Shown here one piece after another: positions 6,310 to 12,501 of a stretch of 12,562 bases of DNA (positions within the stretch are counted from its first letter, which is position 1; every line of letters begins with the position of its first letter). The stretch is from an uncultured Bacilli bacterium. Its GTDB lineage: Bacteria > Bacillota_I > Bacilli_A > RF39 > UBA660. Where the stretch lies: contig CALWAJ010000036.1 in NCBI GenBank assembly GCA_944373065.1, positions 1 to 12,562 of the forward strand, written 5' to 3'. A model generated the notes under the pieces. The model saw only the letters and a program-made list of their open reading frames with translations, ran no database searches and was not told where the DNA came from. The translations under genes and the position numbers were made by a program.

Positions 6310-7094
6310 CTTGGATACCCCACATACATAATACCATTAGTAATAATACCACCAATACCATCACTACCATAGTGAGTTTTAGATAACAAAGATATTAAAT
6401 CAATTTCTTTATTCTTAGGAGAAAAAGCTACTGTACTTGCAATAATAGCAGGATCTAAAGCATGAATATTAATTCTTTTTGGACTTGAAGCAAAATTAGC
6501 TCCAGCTTTAATTAAATCCTCATAAAACGATTGACAAGCTCCTGCTATTATAATTAATTTATCTTGATTTCTTTCATATTCTCTAGCTTTTAAAACAGCT
6601 TTTACAAAATTTGAAGAATTTTGATAATTTTCTATCTTATTTTTATCTTTATCTTTTTTTAAAGAGTCATGTCCCGTTATTACTAAAATATCAGGCTTAT
6701 ACTCTTCAAGACAATCAATTATCTTTTTATCAAACTCATCCTCGTCTAGACTAACTCCATATGCTTCAAGATGCAATTCTTTATAAAAATCTATACATCG
6801 CTTTAAATAATCTCTATCTCCATCAATTTGTAATATTTTGCCAGGTAAATAAAAATACTCATTTCTATTTAAAGTTACCATATCTTTAATCTTTAGCGCT
6901 TCTTTTCTATCAGAAACAGAGAAACTATCATCCACTACATCATCAACCAACACTAAATCATCCAAGTAACTATCAGCATAAAGTCTAACATTTATTCCTT
7001 TTAAATATGCAACATCAGAAACTATATCCACAATAACGAATAAAAGATCATTATTATAAGATTTCCTAGTAACAAAATCGCCTATTTTTAACAT
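6306..7094 (-). CDS. yabG: Sporulation-specific protease YabG
   Basis: YabG (peptidase family U57) processes spore coat and germination proteins during late sporulation. The 262 residues follow the family closely: IGDFVTRKSYNNDLLF (4-19), PGKILQIDGD (84-93), DILVITGHDS (135-144), IIIAGACQSF (181-190), GANFASSPKRINIHALDP (198-215). The likely catalytic cysteine is C187 in GACQS; H142 is conserved nearby. The frame extends to a GTG at 7103, but GGGTGA (7106-7101) is the ribosome binding site for the ATG at 7094. A sigma-E-like promoter lies just upstream. There is no terminator after rsmA, so read-through is also possible. Confidence 0.96.
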   Translation of the reverse strand: MLKIGDFVTRKSYNNDLLFVIVDIVSDVAYLKGINVRLYADSYLDDLVLVDDVVDDSFSVSDRKEALKIKDMVTLNRNEYFYLPGKILQIDGDRDYLKRCIDFYKELHLEAYGVSLDEDEFDKKIIDCLEEYKPDILVITGHDSLKKDKDKNKIENYQNSSNFVKAVLKAREYERNQDKLIIIAGACQSFYEDLIKAGANFASSPKRINIHALDPAIIASTVAFSPKNKEIDLISLLSKTHYGSDGIGGIITNGIMYVGYPR

Positions 7095-7110
7095 ACAATT
7101 CACCCATTAA

Positions 7111-7137
7111 ATTATATGTTTAATTTAAATAATTATG
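7111..7137 (-). promoter_or_regulatory. Sigma-E-like sporulation promoter of yabG
   Basis: CATAAT (7137-7132), 13 bases, CATATAAT (7118-7111) on the minus strand. It has the same spacing as the yabP promoter and is followed by the similar TTTAATGGGTGA. B. subtilis yabG is a late mother-cell gene using sigma-K, whose -10 (CATAnnnTA) is similar, so sigma-K cannot be excluded. Confidence 0.5.
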
Positions 7138-7138
7138 T

Positions 7139-7936
7139 TTACATCAAAATATTAGCAATTTCTACAAATATTTTATAATCCAAAGCCTCCGCTCTAACAT
7201 TTAAATCAAAGCCATATTTTTTTAAAACTTGTCCTATCTTATCTAAATCGTAGTTTTTCAAATTATTTCGTAACGTTTTTCTTTTAAATTTAAAACTATC
7301 ATGAACTAATTTAATAAAAAAATTTTTATCTTTCAGGTTTTCTTTTTCACCCTTATTTTCAAAAGAAACAACAACACTATCTACATTAGGACGAGGATAA
7401 AATTGATTTCTAGAGACTATAAATTCTTTTTTAATTTTAAAATAATAATTCAAAATCACTGTAAGAGCATTATAGTCACGATTAGATGGTAAACTACAAA
7501 ACCTATCACCTACTTCTTTTTGAACCATCATAACTATTTTTTCAAAAGGCAAACCACTATTAATTAATTTAAATAAAATTGGTGTTGTTATATAGTATGG
7601 AACATTACTAATAAAATAAAGCTTATTATAACTATAACTACTAACATCACTAACAATATCAGAACTTAAAAAGTCACAAAATAAAACTCTTACATTTGTA
7701 TAATTCTTAAGTCTAACACTAAGAGAATCTTCCAAACTATTATCTATTTCATAACAAAGTATATTACTACTATTATATAAATCAGCAAGAACAACAGTCA
7801 AATTACCACTACCAGGACCTACTTCTATAATTAATGAATCATCATTAACACCACCTAAAGTAGCAATCCGTTTAATAGTATCTTTATTCTGTAAAAAATT
7901 TTGTCCATATTTTTTCTTAAACTTAAAATCATTCAT
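7139..7936 (-). CDS. rsmA: 16S rRNA dimethyladenosine transferase RsmA (KsgA)
   Basis: RsmA dimethylates two adjacent adenosines near the 3' end of 16S rRNA (A1518 and A1519 in E. coli numbering), a late step in small-subunit assembly. The 265 residues show the N-terminal KKYGQNFL (8-15), the SAM-binding EVGPGSGNLT (38-47), the catalytic NVPYYITTPI (111-120, NxPY type), and FYPRPNVDS. A C-terminal helical domain follows. The start ATG has only a weak GGT-type ribosome binding site. An extended -10 promoter lies just upstream. In Bacillus this gene also precedes yabG; the usual upstream gene rnmV is replaced here by the surface-protein locus. Confidence 0.97.
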   Translation of the reverse strand: MNDFKFKKKYGQNFLQNKDTIKRIATLGGVNDDSLIIEVGPGSGNLTVVLADLYNSSNILCYEIDNSLEDSLSVRLKNYTNVRVLFCDFLSSDIVSDVSSYSYNKLYFISNVPYYITTPILFKLINSGLPFEKIVMMVQKEVGDRFCSLPSNRDYNALTVILNYYFKIKKEFIVSRNQFYPRPNVDSVVVSFENKGEKENLKDKNFFIKLVHDSFKFKRKTLRNNLKNYDLDKIGQVLKKYGFDLNVRAEALDYKIFVEIANILM

Positions 7937-7965
7937 ATTACCAACTCATTTCAAAATACATATAT

Positions 7966-7974
7966 ATTATATCA
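7966..7974 (-). promoter_or_regulatory. Extended -10 promoter of rsmA
   Basis: The minus strand has TGATATAAT (7974-7966), a perfect extended -10 element. No good -35 stands 17 bases upstream, where the terminator T tract of the preceding gene lies. The predicted leader is about 20 nt. Confidence 0.6.
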
Positions 7975-7980
7975 GAAGAA

Positions 7981-8013
7981 AAGAAAAAGTCTAAACTTTC
8001 TTTTGTCTAGACT
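7981..8013 (-). terminator. Terminator of the surface-protein operon
   Basis: AGTCTA (8013-8008) pairs with TAGACT (7993-7988) on the minus strand around a 14-base loop, followed by TTTTTCTTTT. The stop TAG of the last gene (7993-7991) is part of the second arm, so the hairpin again begins inside the coding sequence. Confidence 0.65.
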
Positions 8014-8431
8014 CTTCTCTTTCTTTAAACATAAAAAATATATTACCAATAATTAAACCATATAACATAATTTTAATATATGAAATAAAATTATCAAAAA
8101 AGTTAAAATCAATTCCATAACCATATTTTTCATTCAAAACCATATTTTTATCAAAAATAGCTCTATATCCTACAAATAAGATTGTAGATAATACTAAACA
8201 ACAAGTAATATTATAAAATAGATTATTAGTGACTTGTTTTTGACTTAAAATAATATTAATAACAAATATTATCAAAAGAAGTAAAAAAGGTATCAACTCA
8301 GGAATAATGGAAGTAAAACTCTTTTCTAGTCTAATATTCATTCTCATCATAATAAATAAACTGATAGCAAAAGCTGCTATTAAAAGCAAGTATTTCAAAC
8401 CATAAAACAAATAATTAAATATTTTCTTCAT
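7991..8431 (-). CDS. Unrecognised four-helix membrane protein
   Basis: I do not recognise this 146-residue protein. It has four hydrophobic helices (about 11-30, 44-62, 71-90, 114-135), short polar loops, and a charged cytoplasmic-type tail (KEREESRQKKV). A CC pair lies in the third helix. It is the last gene of the operon headed by the TasA-like gene and the SipW-type peptidase. GGAGG stands six bases before its ATG, two bases after the previous stop. Four-helix partners of this kind could be export, anchoring or sensing components; the sequence shows no catalytic motif. Composition matches its neighbours. Confidence 0.82.
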   Translation of the reverse strand: MKKIFNYLFYGLKYLLLIAAFAISLFIMMRMNIRLEKSFTSIIPELIPFLLLLIIFVINIILSQKQVTNNLFYNITCCLVLSTILFVGYRAIFDKNMVLNEKYGYGIDFNFFDNFISYIKIMLYGLIIGNIFFMFKEREESRQKKV

Positions 8432-8433
8432 TT

Positions 8434-9123
8434 TTAGCCTCCTACCACAACAGTTCTATACCAATTAGAAATTTCAACTAACAAATCAAGAGTCTGCTGA
8501 TAATTATTTACTATTTCTAAATAACTATCATTAGTCAAATCAAAGAAATTAGATTTATTAACATTAGTAGTATAATAGTAATGATCAGAATTTTCTATAT
8601 TAGATTGTACATAACCAACAGATTGCACTAAGTTATTAACATTAAGATCTACATATGGCTTTATAATATTATAATTTGGAAGAGTCGCTATAGTATCAGT
8701 ATTAAACATTGATTTTATTTGCATTACAAGACAATCATTTAATACATTATTTCTAAAATCACCTGTAAAATCATAAACATCCCTAATACCTATATTACTT
8801 TTAGAAAAATAACTCATCATCTCATCACTTTCAATAATATTTACACATTCTTGTAACTTTATTTGTGAAGTATTTAAACCATATATATTAAGATTTCCTG
8901 TATAACTGTTTTGACTATAAACAGAAATATTATTTTTTATAGTATTAATTTTCTGTTCTATAAGTTGTTTATTATCATTATTATAAGTTTCAACAGAAAT
9001 TGTTTCAGATAACTCCTGCATATGATAGAAATTAATAATTAACAAGAAAAAAGAAAGGCCAAATATTAAACCTGTAACAGTATAACCAATAATATTAGCA
9101 TATTCTAATAATATATTCTTCAT
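8434..9123 (-). CDS. Unrecognised bitopic protein with large outer domain
   Basis: I do not recognise this 229-residue protein. One membrane helix (about 11-31) follows a short N-terminus. The remaining 195 or so residues are polar, rich in Asn, Tyr, Ser and Ile, and most likely outside the cell. Only two cysteines occur (C93, C131), so one disulphide is possible. The segment after the helix (about 36-66) looks like a juxtamembrane coiled coil. The ATG starts one base after the TGA of the preceding gene, with GGAGG nine bases upstream. Its place after the peptidase and the divergent TasA-fold protein suggests a cell-envelope platform or anchor for the exported subunits (inference). Confidence 0.82.
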   Translation of the reverse strand: MKNILLEYANIIGYTVTGLIFGLSFFLLIINFYHMQELSETISVETYNNDNKQLIEQKINTIKNNISVYSQNSYTGNLNIYGLNTSQIKLQECVNIIESDEMMSYFSKSNIGIRDVYDFTGDFRNNVLNDCLVMQIKSMFNTDTIATLPNYNIIKPYVDLNVNNLVQSVGYVQSNIENSDHYYYTTNVNKSNFFDLTNDSYLEIVNNYQQTLDLLVEISNWYRTVVVGG

Positions 9124-9124
9124 A

Positions 9125-9664
9125 TCATATATCCTCCGCTTGAATTTTTACATTAAAATGATAATATTTATTTTGCCAATCTGTAGTTTGCGCTTTTTCA
9201 CTAACATAAATTCTCAATTCATAATTATTAACTTTATTAGGATTTATAACCCTAGTATCTAAAACATTGTTCTTAATATCAGTAAGCATCCCTTGTTTAA
9301 TTACATCACCATTTAATGATAACTGATATTCTAACTGACTCCTTGAAAGTAATTCTTTATTAGAATAATTAGCATCATCACTTATAATACTATCCTCTAA
9401 TAAAACATTGTAAGTAGTATCACTATCACTTGTATTAGTAACTTTAAACTCATAAGGTGTTAAACTCTTAGCCGTATTAGCATCTAAAGGAATTAAGCCT
9501 CCCTCATCTATAGTATTATTCTCATCATCTAAATAAATATCTATAGAACTAACTGGCGTAATGGCAGAATCATTATAAAATAATTTATACCACATCAAAG
9601 AAGTAATTAATATAAATGCAAATAAAGCTATACCAGCAAGTACTAAAAGCAAAAAACGTTTCAT
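9125..9664 (-). CDS. Divergent TasA-fold, membrane-anchored accessory protein
   Basis: This 179-residue protein has an N-terminal hydrophobic helix (about 3-25) and an outer beta-rich domain. Its C-terminal part, NYELRIYVSEKAQTTDWQNK (147-166) then YHFNVKI, aligns with NYRLRMWVADD...AVRVSI of the three TasA-like proteins. YEFKVTNTSDSDTTYNV (71-87) aligns with their FDFSIKAE...NYEI region. It lacks the ASFAAF-type cleavage region seen in the others, so it may stay membrane-bound and act as a TapA-like anchor, cap or initiator (inference). Its ATG overlaps the sipW stop as ATGA, tying its synthesis to the peptidase. Confidence 0.75.
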   Translation of the reverse strand: MKRFLLLVLAGIALFAFILITSLMWYKLFYNDSAITPVSSIDIYLDDENNTIDEGGLIPLDANTAKSLTPYEFKVTNTSDSDTTYNVLLEDSIISDDANYSNKELLSRSQLEYQLSLNGDVIKQGMLTDIKNNVLDTRVINPNKVNNYELRIYVSEKAQTTDWQNKYYHFNVKIQAEDI

Positions 9665-10320
9665 CTTCTAAACCTCCTTTTTTTAGGTTCATTTTTTATT
9701 TTTTCACTATTTTCTCCTTTATTATCATTTTTTAATGTTTTTATTAATTTAAATATATCATAGCCTATGATCATAACTGCTGGAACTATAATAATAGCAA
9801 CCCAACCTAAAACTGAACTAAGATAATATTGAATATAGCCTATTTTAGGAATTCTAAATAAAACTCTACCATAAATCTTATCAAAACTTATTCTAGAAGA
9901 ATCCTGAGTATTATTATTATCACCTTTAGTAGTAAATAGATACTCACCACTACTTGTTTCTTCTATATCAACAATTCTATGTGTAACCAAAACACCAGAA
10001 TATCTATAATCAGTAGAATTAAAAGTAATAATATCACCTTTTTCTAAATCATTAGGATCATCAACACGCATCGTAACTACAACATCTAAAACATTAATCG
10101 CTGGAACCATACTTGGACTTACTATAGTGTAAGCAGAAAATAAATCTTTTTTACTATTATTAGCTTTAATATTATGTTGTTTATCTATAAAATTAATAAC
10201 AAAAACTAAGAATATAATAATCATTATTAAACATATAGAGTACATCAAAACAGTGGCAATAAAATGAACAACTTTTTTTGCTGTAGTTAACCACTCTTTG
10301 TAATTATCTTTTTTTATCAA
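9661..10320 (-). CDS. sipW: SipW-type (Ser/His) signal peptidase I
   Basis: This is a membrane signal peptidase of family S26, ER/archaeal type, that cleaves the special signal peptides of TasA-like proteins. The 219 residues contain a first helix (about 17-43), the nucleophile S70 in SPSMVPAI, H114 in LVTHRIV where ordinary bacterial enzymes have lysine, the GDNNNTQDS box (133-141), a second helix (about 170-192) and a very basic tail. The start is TTG at 10320, supported by GGGTGAT just upstream. No internal ATG would keep the first helix. It lies 41 bases after a TasA-like gene without a terminator between them and overlaps the next gene by four bases. Confidence 0.92.
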   Translation of the reverse strand: MIKKDNYKEWLTTAKKVVHFIATVLMYSICLIMIIIFLVFVINFIDKQHNIKANNSKKDLFSAYTIVSPSMVPAINVLDVVVTMRVDDPNDLEKGDIITFNSTDYRYSGVLVTHRIVDIEETSSGEYLFTTKGDNNNTQDSSRISFDKIYGRVLFRIPKIGYIQYYLSSVLGWVAIIIVPAVMIIGYDIFKLIKTLKNDNKGENSEKIKNEPKKRRFRR

Positions 10321-10361
10321 GTTATCACCCTCTTTTTATCCATTAAATACAAAAAGTATCA

Positions 10362-10991
10362 CTAAGATAGATCAATTTTAGCCTTTATAGATACTCGTAC
10401 AGCAAAAGTTTTTTGAATATTATCTAATATTGCATCATCAGCTACCCACATTCTTAATCGATAATTAGCAGTATCACTTTTAGAAAAAGAATCACTATAT
10501 AATAACATAGAACCAGCTTCAGTACCTATATCTGTACTTTCTTTAAGAGGAGTAAAGTGTTTAGGTTTCATAACTTCTTCATAAGAATTATCTATCATTT
10601 TTTCCAAATACAATTTAACTTCATCGTTAGAAAGTGTTGAACTAACATCTTTTTCTGCAGCTATCTCATAATTAGCAACGACATTGCCAGAAATCTCAGC
10701 TTTAATAGAAAAATCAAAATAATAATTAGTATCTGTCAAAGTCTTACCCACTTCATCACTTATAGGATAAGCATTCGTTATATTAATACCATTAGTATCT
10801 TCAGTATAATTCATATAAACATTACCAGTACTAATAGTATTAATACTATCTTTTTCCTTAGTATAAGTAAAAGTAGCAACAGATATTCCAATAACTGCAA
10901 CAATAAAAATAATAGATACTATGACAATTACAAATAATTTTCCACTAGATTCTCTTTTTATTTCCTCTTCACTATAATTTCTATCGTCCAT
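10362..10991 (-). CDS. TasA/camelysin-like exported protein, copy 1
   Basis: This is a 209-residue secreted or cell-surface protein of the TasA/CalY type, members of which form extracellular fibres in Bacillus. It has a long acidic N-terminus, a hydrophobic signal helix (about 18-39) ending SVA with likely cleavage after A39, then TFTYTKEKDSINTISTG with the family's N-x-I-x-TG strand. YFDFSIKAE (91-99) and the conserved NYRLRMWVADD (176-186) follow. It has no cysteine. GGAGG eight bases before the ATG at 10991 decides the start over the TTG at 11006. It has its own extended -10 promoter and appears to read into sipW. It is the most divergent of the three copies. Confidence 0.86.
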   Translation of the reverse strand: MDDRNYSEEEIKRESSGKLFVIVIVSIIFIVAVIGISVATFTYTKEKDSINTISTGNVYMNYTEDTNGINITNAYPISDEVGKTLTDTNYYFDFSIKAEISGNVVANYEIAAEKDVSSTLSNDEVKLYLEKMIDNSYEEVMKPKHFTPLKESTDIGTEAGSMLLYSDSFSKSDTANYRLRMWVADDAILDNIQKTFAVRVSIKAKIDLS

Positions 10992-11018
10992 ATAGCACTC
11001 CTCCAATATCTTAAAATA

Positions 11019-11047
11019 ATTGTAACACAGTAATTTTTTTTGGTAAA
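11019..11047 (-). promoter_or_regulatory. Promoter of TasA-like copy 1 and the sipW operon
   Basis: TTTACC (11047-11042), 17 bases, TACAAT (11024-11019) with a TG extension (TGTTACAAT). The -35 touches the T tract of the preceding terminator. Confidence 0.55.
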
Positions 11048-11073
11048 GAAAAAAGTGTAGAAAACTACACTTT
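11046..11073 (-). terminator. Terminator of TasA-like copy 2
   Basis: AAAGTGTAG (11073-11065) pairs with CTACACTTT (11060-11052) around TTTT, followed by more Ts. The base of the stem includes two bases of the TAA stop of the gene. Confidence 0.85.
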
Positions 11074-11692
11074 AAGCAGCAACAGCACCATATACATTAA
11101 CTCTTAATTTATAAGCCATTATTTCATCTTGTACAACATAATCATCTGATATCCACATTCTTAAACGATAATTATGAGATACAGTTTGACTAAAATTACC
11201 TGATGCTAATAAATATTGCCCATTAGGAGCAGAAGATACATGATTATTTGTAATAGATAAATCAGATATTTTAGTAGGTGCTAAAACTGGACGTTCATTA
11301 TTATCCATATCTGTCAAATAAACTTTAATAGATGAATCAGGTAAAGTACTATCAGATTCCTTAGTTGCAGTAATAGCATAATTAATTATAACATTGCCAC
11401 CTAAAGTAGCACTCACCGTAAAATCAAAATATTGATTTTCATCATTCAAAGTCATTCCAATATCATCACTCATAGGATAAGCATTCTCTAAATTAATACC
11501 ATTAGTATTTTCACTATAACTCATTGTCATAGTTCCAGTTGTAACCTTATTAACTTCTTCTCCTGTTTTACTATAAAATATTGCAGCAAAAGATATTCCC
11601 AAAATTAGTACTATCAAAACAAGCACAAGTATTATTAAAATAATAATAGTCTTTAAATTATTATTAGCAGTATTTTCACTATTTGTTTTCAT
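11072..11692 (-). CDS. TasA/camelysin-like exported protein, copy 2
   Basis: The 206-residue product has a polar Asn-rich N-terminus, a hydrophobic helix (about 14-36) ending ISFAAIF with likely SipW-type cleavage around A36-A37, and then a beta-rich domain. Shared family blocks are NKVTTGTMTMSYSE (48-61), NGINLENAYPMSDDIG (64-79), YFDFTVSA (88-95), VKVYLTDMD-like IKVYLTDMD (122-130), APTKISDL (138-145) and NYRLRMWISDD (174-184), ending VNVYGAVAA. It has no cysteine. It is closest to copy 3 (12405). GGAGG lies five bases before the ATG. It has its own promoter and terminator, as expected of a highly expressed structural subunit. Confidence 0.87.
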   Translation of the reverse strand: MKTNSENTANNNLKTIIILIILVLVLIVLILGISFAAIFYSKTGEEVNKVTTGTMTMSYSENTNGINLENAYPMSDDIGMTLNDENQYFDFTVSATLGGNVIINYAITATKESDSTLPDSSIKVYLTDMDNNERPVLAPTKISDLSITNNHVSSAPNGQYLLASGNFSQTVSHNYRLRMWISDDYVVQDEIMAYKLRVNVYGAVAA

Positions 11693-11702
11693 AAGCTCCT
11701 CC

Positions 11703-11719
11703 TCTATAATAGAAATATA
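11703..11719 (-). repeat. 17-base promoter-leader repeat, copy A
   Basis: The minus strand reads TATATTTCTATTATAGA, identical to 12422-12438. It begins with the -10 element and ends just before the ribosome binding site. It contains the dyad CTATTATAG at the expected transcription start. Confidence 0.8.
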
Positions 11720-11742
11720 TCATATCTAAAAAATATAATCAA
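11714..11742 (-). promoter_or_regulatory. Promoter of TasA-like copy 2
   Basis: TTGATT (11742-11737), 17 bases, TATATT (11719-11714) with a TG extension (TGATATATT). The -10 is the start of the 17-base repeat shared with copy 3. Confidence 0.65.
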
Positions 11743-11747
11743 GAAGG

Positions 11748-11779
11748 CAAAAGAAAAAGTGTCAGAGATTAGACACTTT
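11748..11779 (-). terminator. Terminator of TasA-like copy 3
   Basis: AAAGTGTC (11779-11772) pairs perfectly with GACACTTT (11763-11756) around an 8-base loop and is followed by TTCTTTTG. It lies 14 bases beyond the stop codon at 11794. Confidence 0.85.
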
Positions 11780-11793
11780 ATATTATCTCAATT

Positions 11794-12405
11794 CTATTGA
11801 GCATCAGCAGCACCATATACATTAACTTTTAATGTATATGTCTCAGATGATTGTCCTACTGAGAAATTATCAGCTACCCACATTCTTAAACGATAGCTAT
11901 TAGTAGTAGTAGCATCAAAAGTACCAGATTCTAATATATATTGACCATCTGGTGCTCCAGAATCATCACTTGTAGTTTTACGTAAAGAACTTACAACAGT
12001 AGGAGCTAATATTTGACTATCAGAACTATCCATATCAGTTAAATAAACTTTAACATAATCATCATTTAAATTAGTAGCTGGAGTTGTAACAGCAGTTATA
12101 GCATAATTAATTGTAGTTTTTCCTGAACCTTTAATAGTAGCAGTTACAGTAAAATCAAAAGTATTATTTTCACCTTGCAACGTTTTACCAGTTTCATCAT
12201 CCATAGGTAAAGCCTCAGTTAAAGTAATACCATTTTCAGGTTCACTATAACTCATACTAATAGTACCAGTAGTAATTGTATTTGTCACTTGACCTGTTTT
12301 AGAAAATGAAAATGCTGCAAATGAAACACCTACTACAGCTACAACTAAAATTGCTACTCCCAAAACAGATAACAACACTTGTTTTGAGTTATCTTCATTT
12401 TTCAT
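11794..12405 (-). CDS. TasA/camelysin-like exported protein, copy 3
   Basis: The 203-residue product is the clearest member of the set. It has a short polar N-terminus, a hydrophobic helix (about 9-30) and GVSFAAFSFSKTGQ (26-39), a classical SipW-dependent cleavage region with likely cleavage after A30 or A31. Then come TNTITTGTISMSYSE (41-55), FDFTVTATIKGSG (83-95), VKVYLTDMD (118-126), LAPTVVSSL (133-141), SYRLRMWVADN (170-180) and VNVYGAA. It has no cysteine. GGAGG stands ten bases before the ATG. It has its own promoter and terminator. Polymerisation into fibres is inferred from the family; the camelysin-type protease activity once proposed for relatives is not supported by any visible zinc motif. 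Confidence 0.9.
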   Translation of the reverse strand: MKNEDNSKQVLLSVLGVAILVVAVVGVSFAAFSFSKTGQVTNTITTGTISMSYSEPENGITLTEALPMDDETGKTLQGENNTFDFTVTATIKGSGKTTINYAITAVTTPATNLNDDYVKVYLTDMDSSDSQILAPTVVSSLRKTTSDDSGAPDGQYILESGTFDATTTNSYRLRMWVADNFSVGQSSETYTLKVNVYGAADAQ

Positions 12406-12421
12406 CTTTGTCTAACCTCCT

Positions 12422-12438
12422 TCTATAATAGAAATATA
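12422..12438 (-). repeat. 17-base promoter-leader repeat, copy B
   Basis: Same sequence and same placement (-10 to just before the ribosome binding site) as the copy at 11703-11719, ahead of a paralogous gene. Confidence 0.8.
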
Positions 12439-12462
12439 ACACAAAAAATACTGAAATAGCAA
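12433..12462 (-). promoter_or_regulatory. Promoter of TasA-like copy 3
   Basis: TTGCTA (12462-12457), 18 bases, TATATT (12438-12433) with a TG extension (TGTTATATT). Confidence 0.6.
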
Positions 12463-12471
12463 CTGTTTTTT

Positions 12472-12501
12472 AAAAAAAGATAAATTTTGTTAAATAAAAT
12501 T
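12472..12501 (-). terminator. Weak terminator-like hairpin at the right edge
   Basis: AATTTT (12501-12496) pairs with AAAATT (12488-12483) around a 7-base loop, then ATC and seven Ts. The stem is all A/T, so it is weak. It may end a gene entering from beyond the window. The remaining bases to 12562 show no gene; I see only a 6-bp inverted repeat AAGTTC/GAACTT (12504-12509, 12528-12533). Confidence 0.3.

Noticed and set aside
6310..6370. Separate veg promoter inside the yabG 3' end (TTGGTG, 16 bases, TATTAT)
   Set aside because: The -35 match is only 3 of 6 and the region is coding; not strong enough to list.
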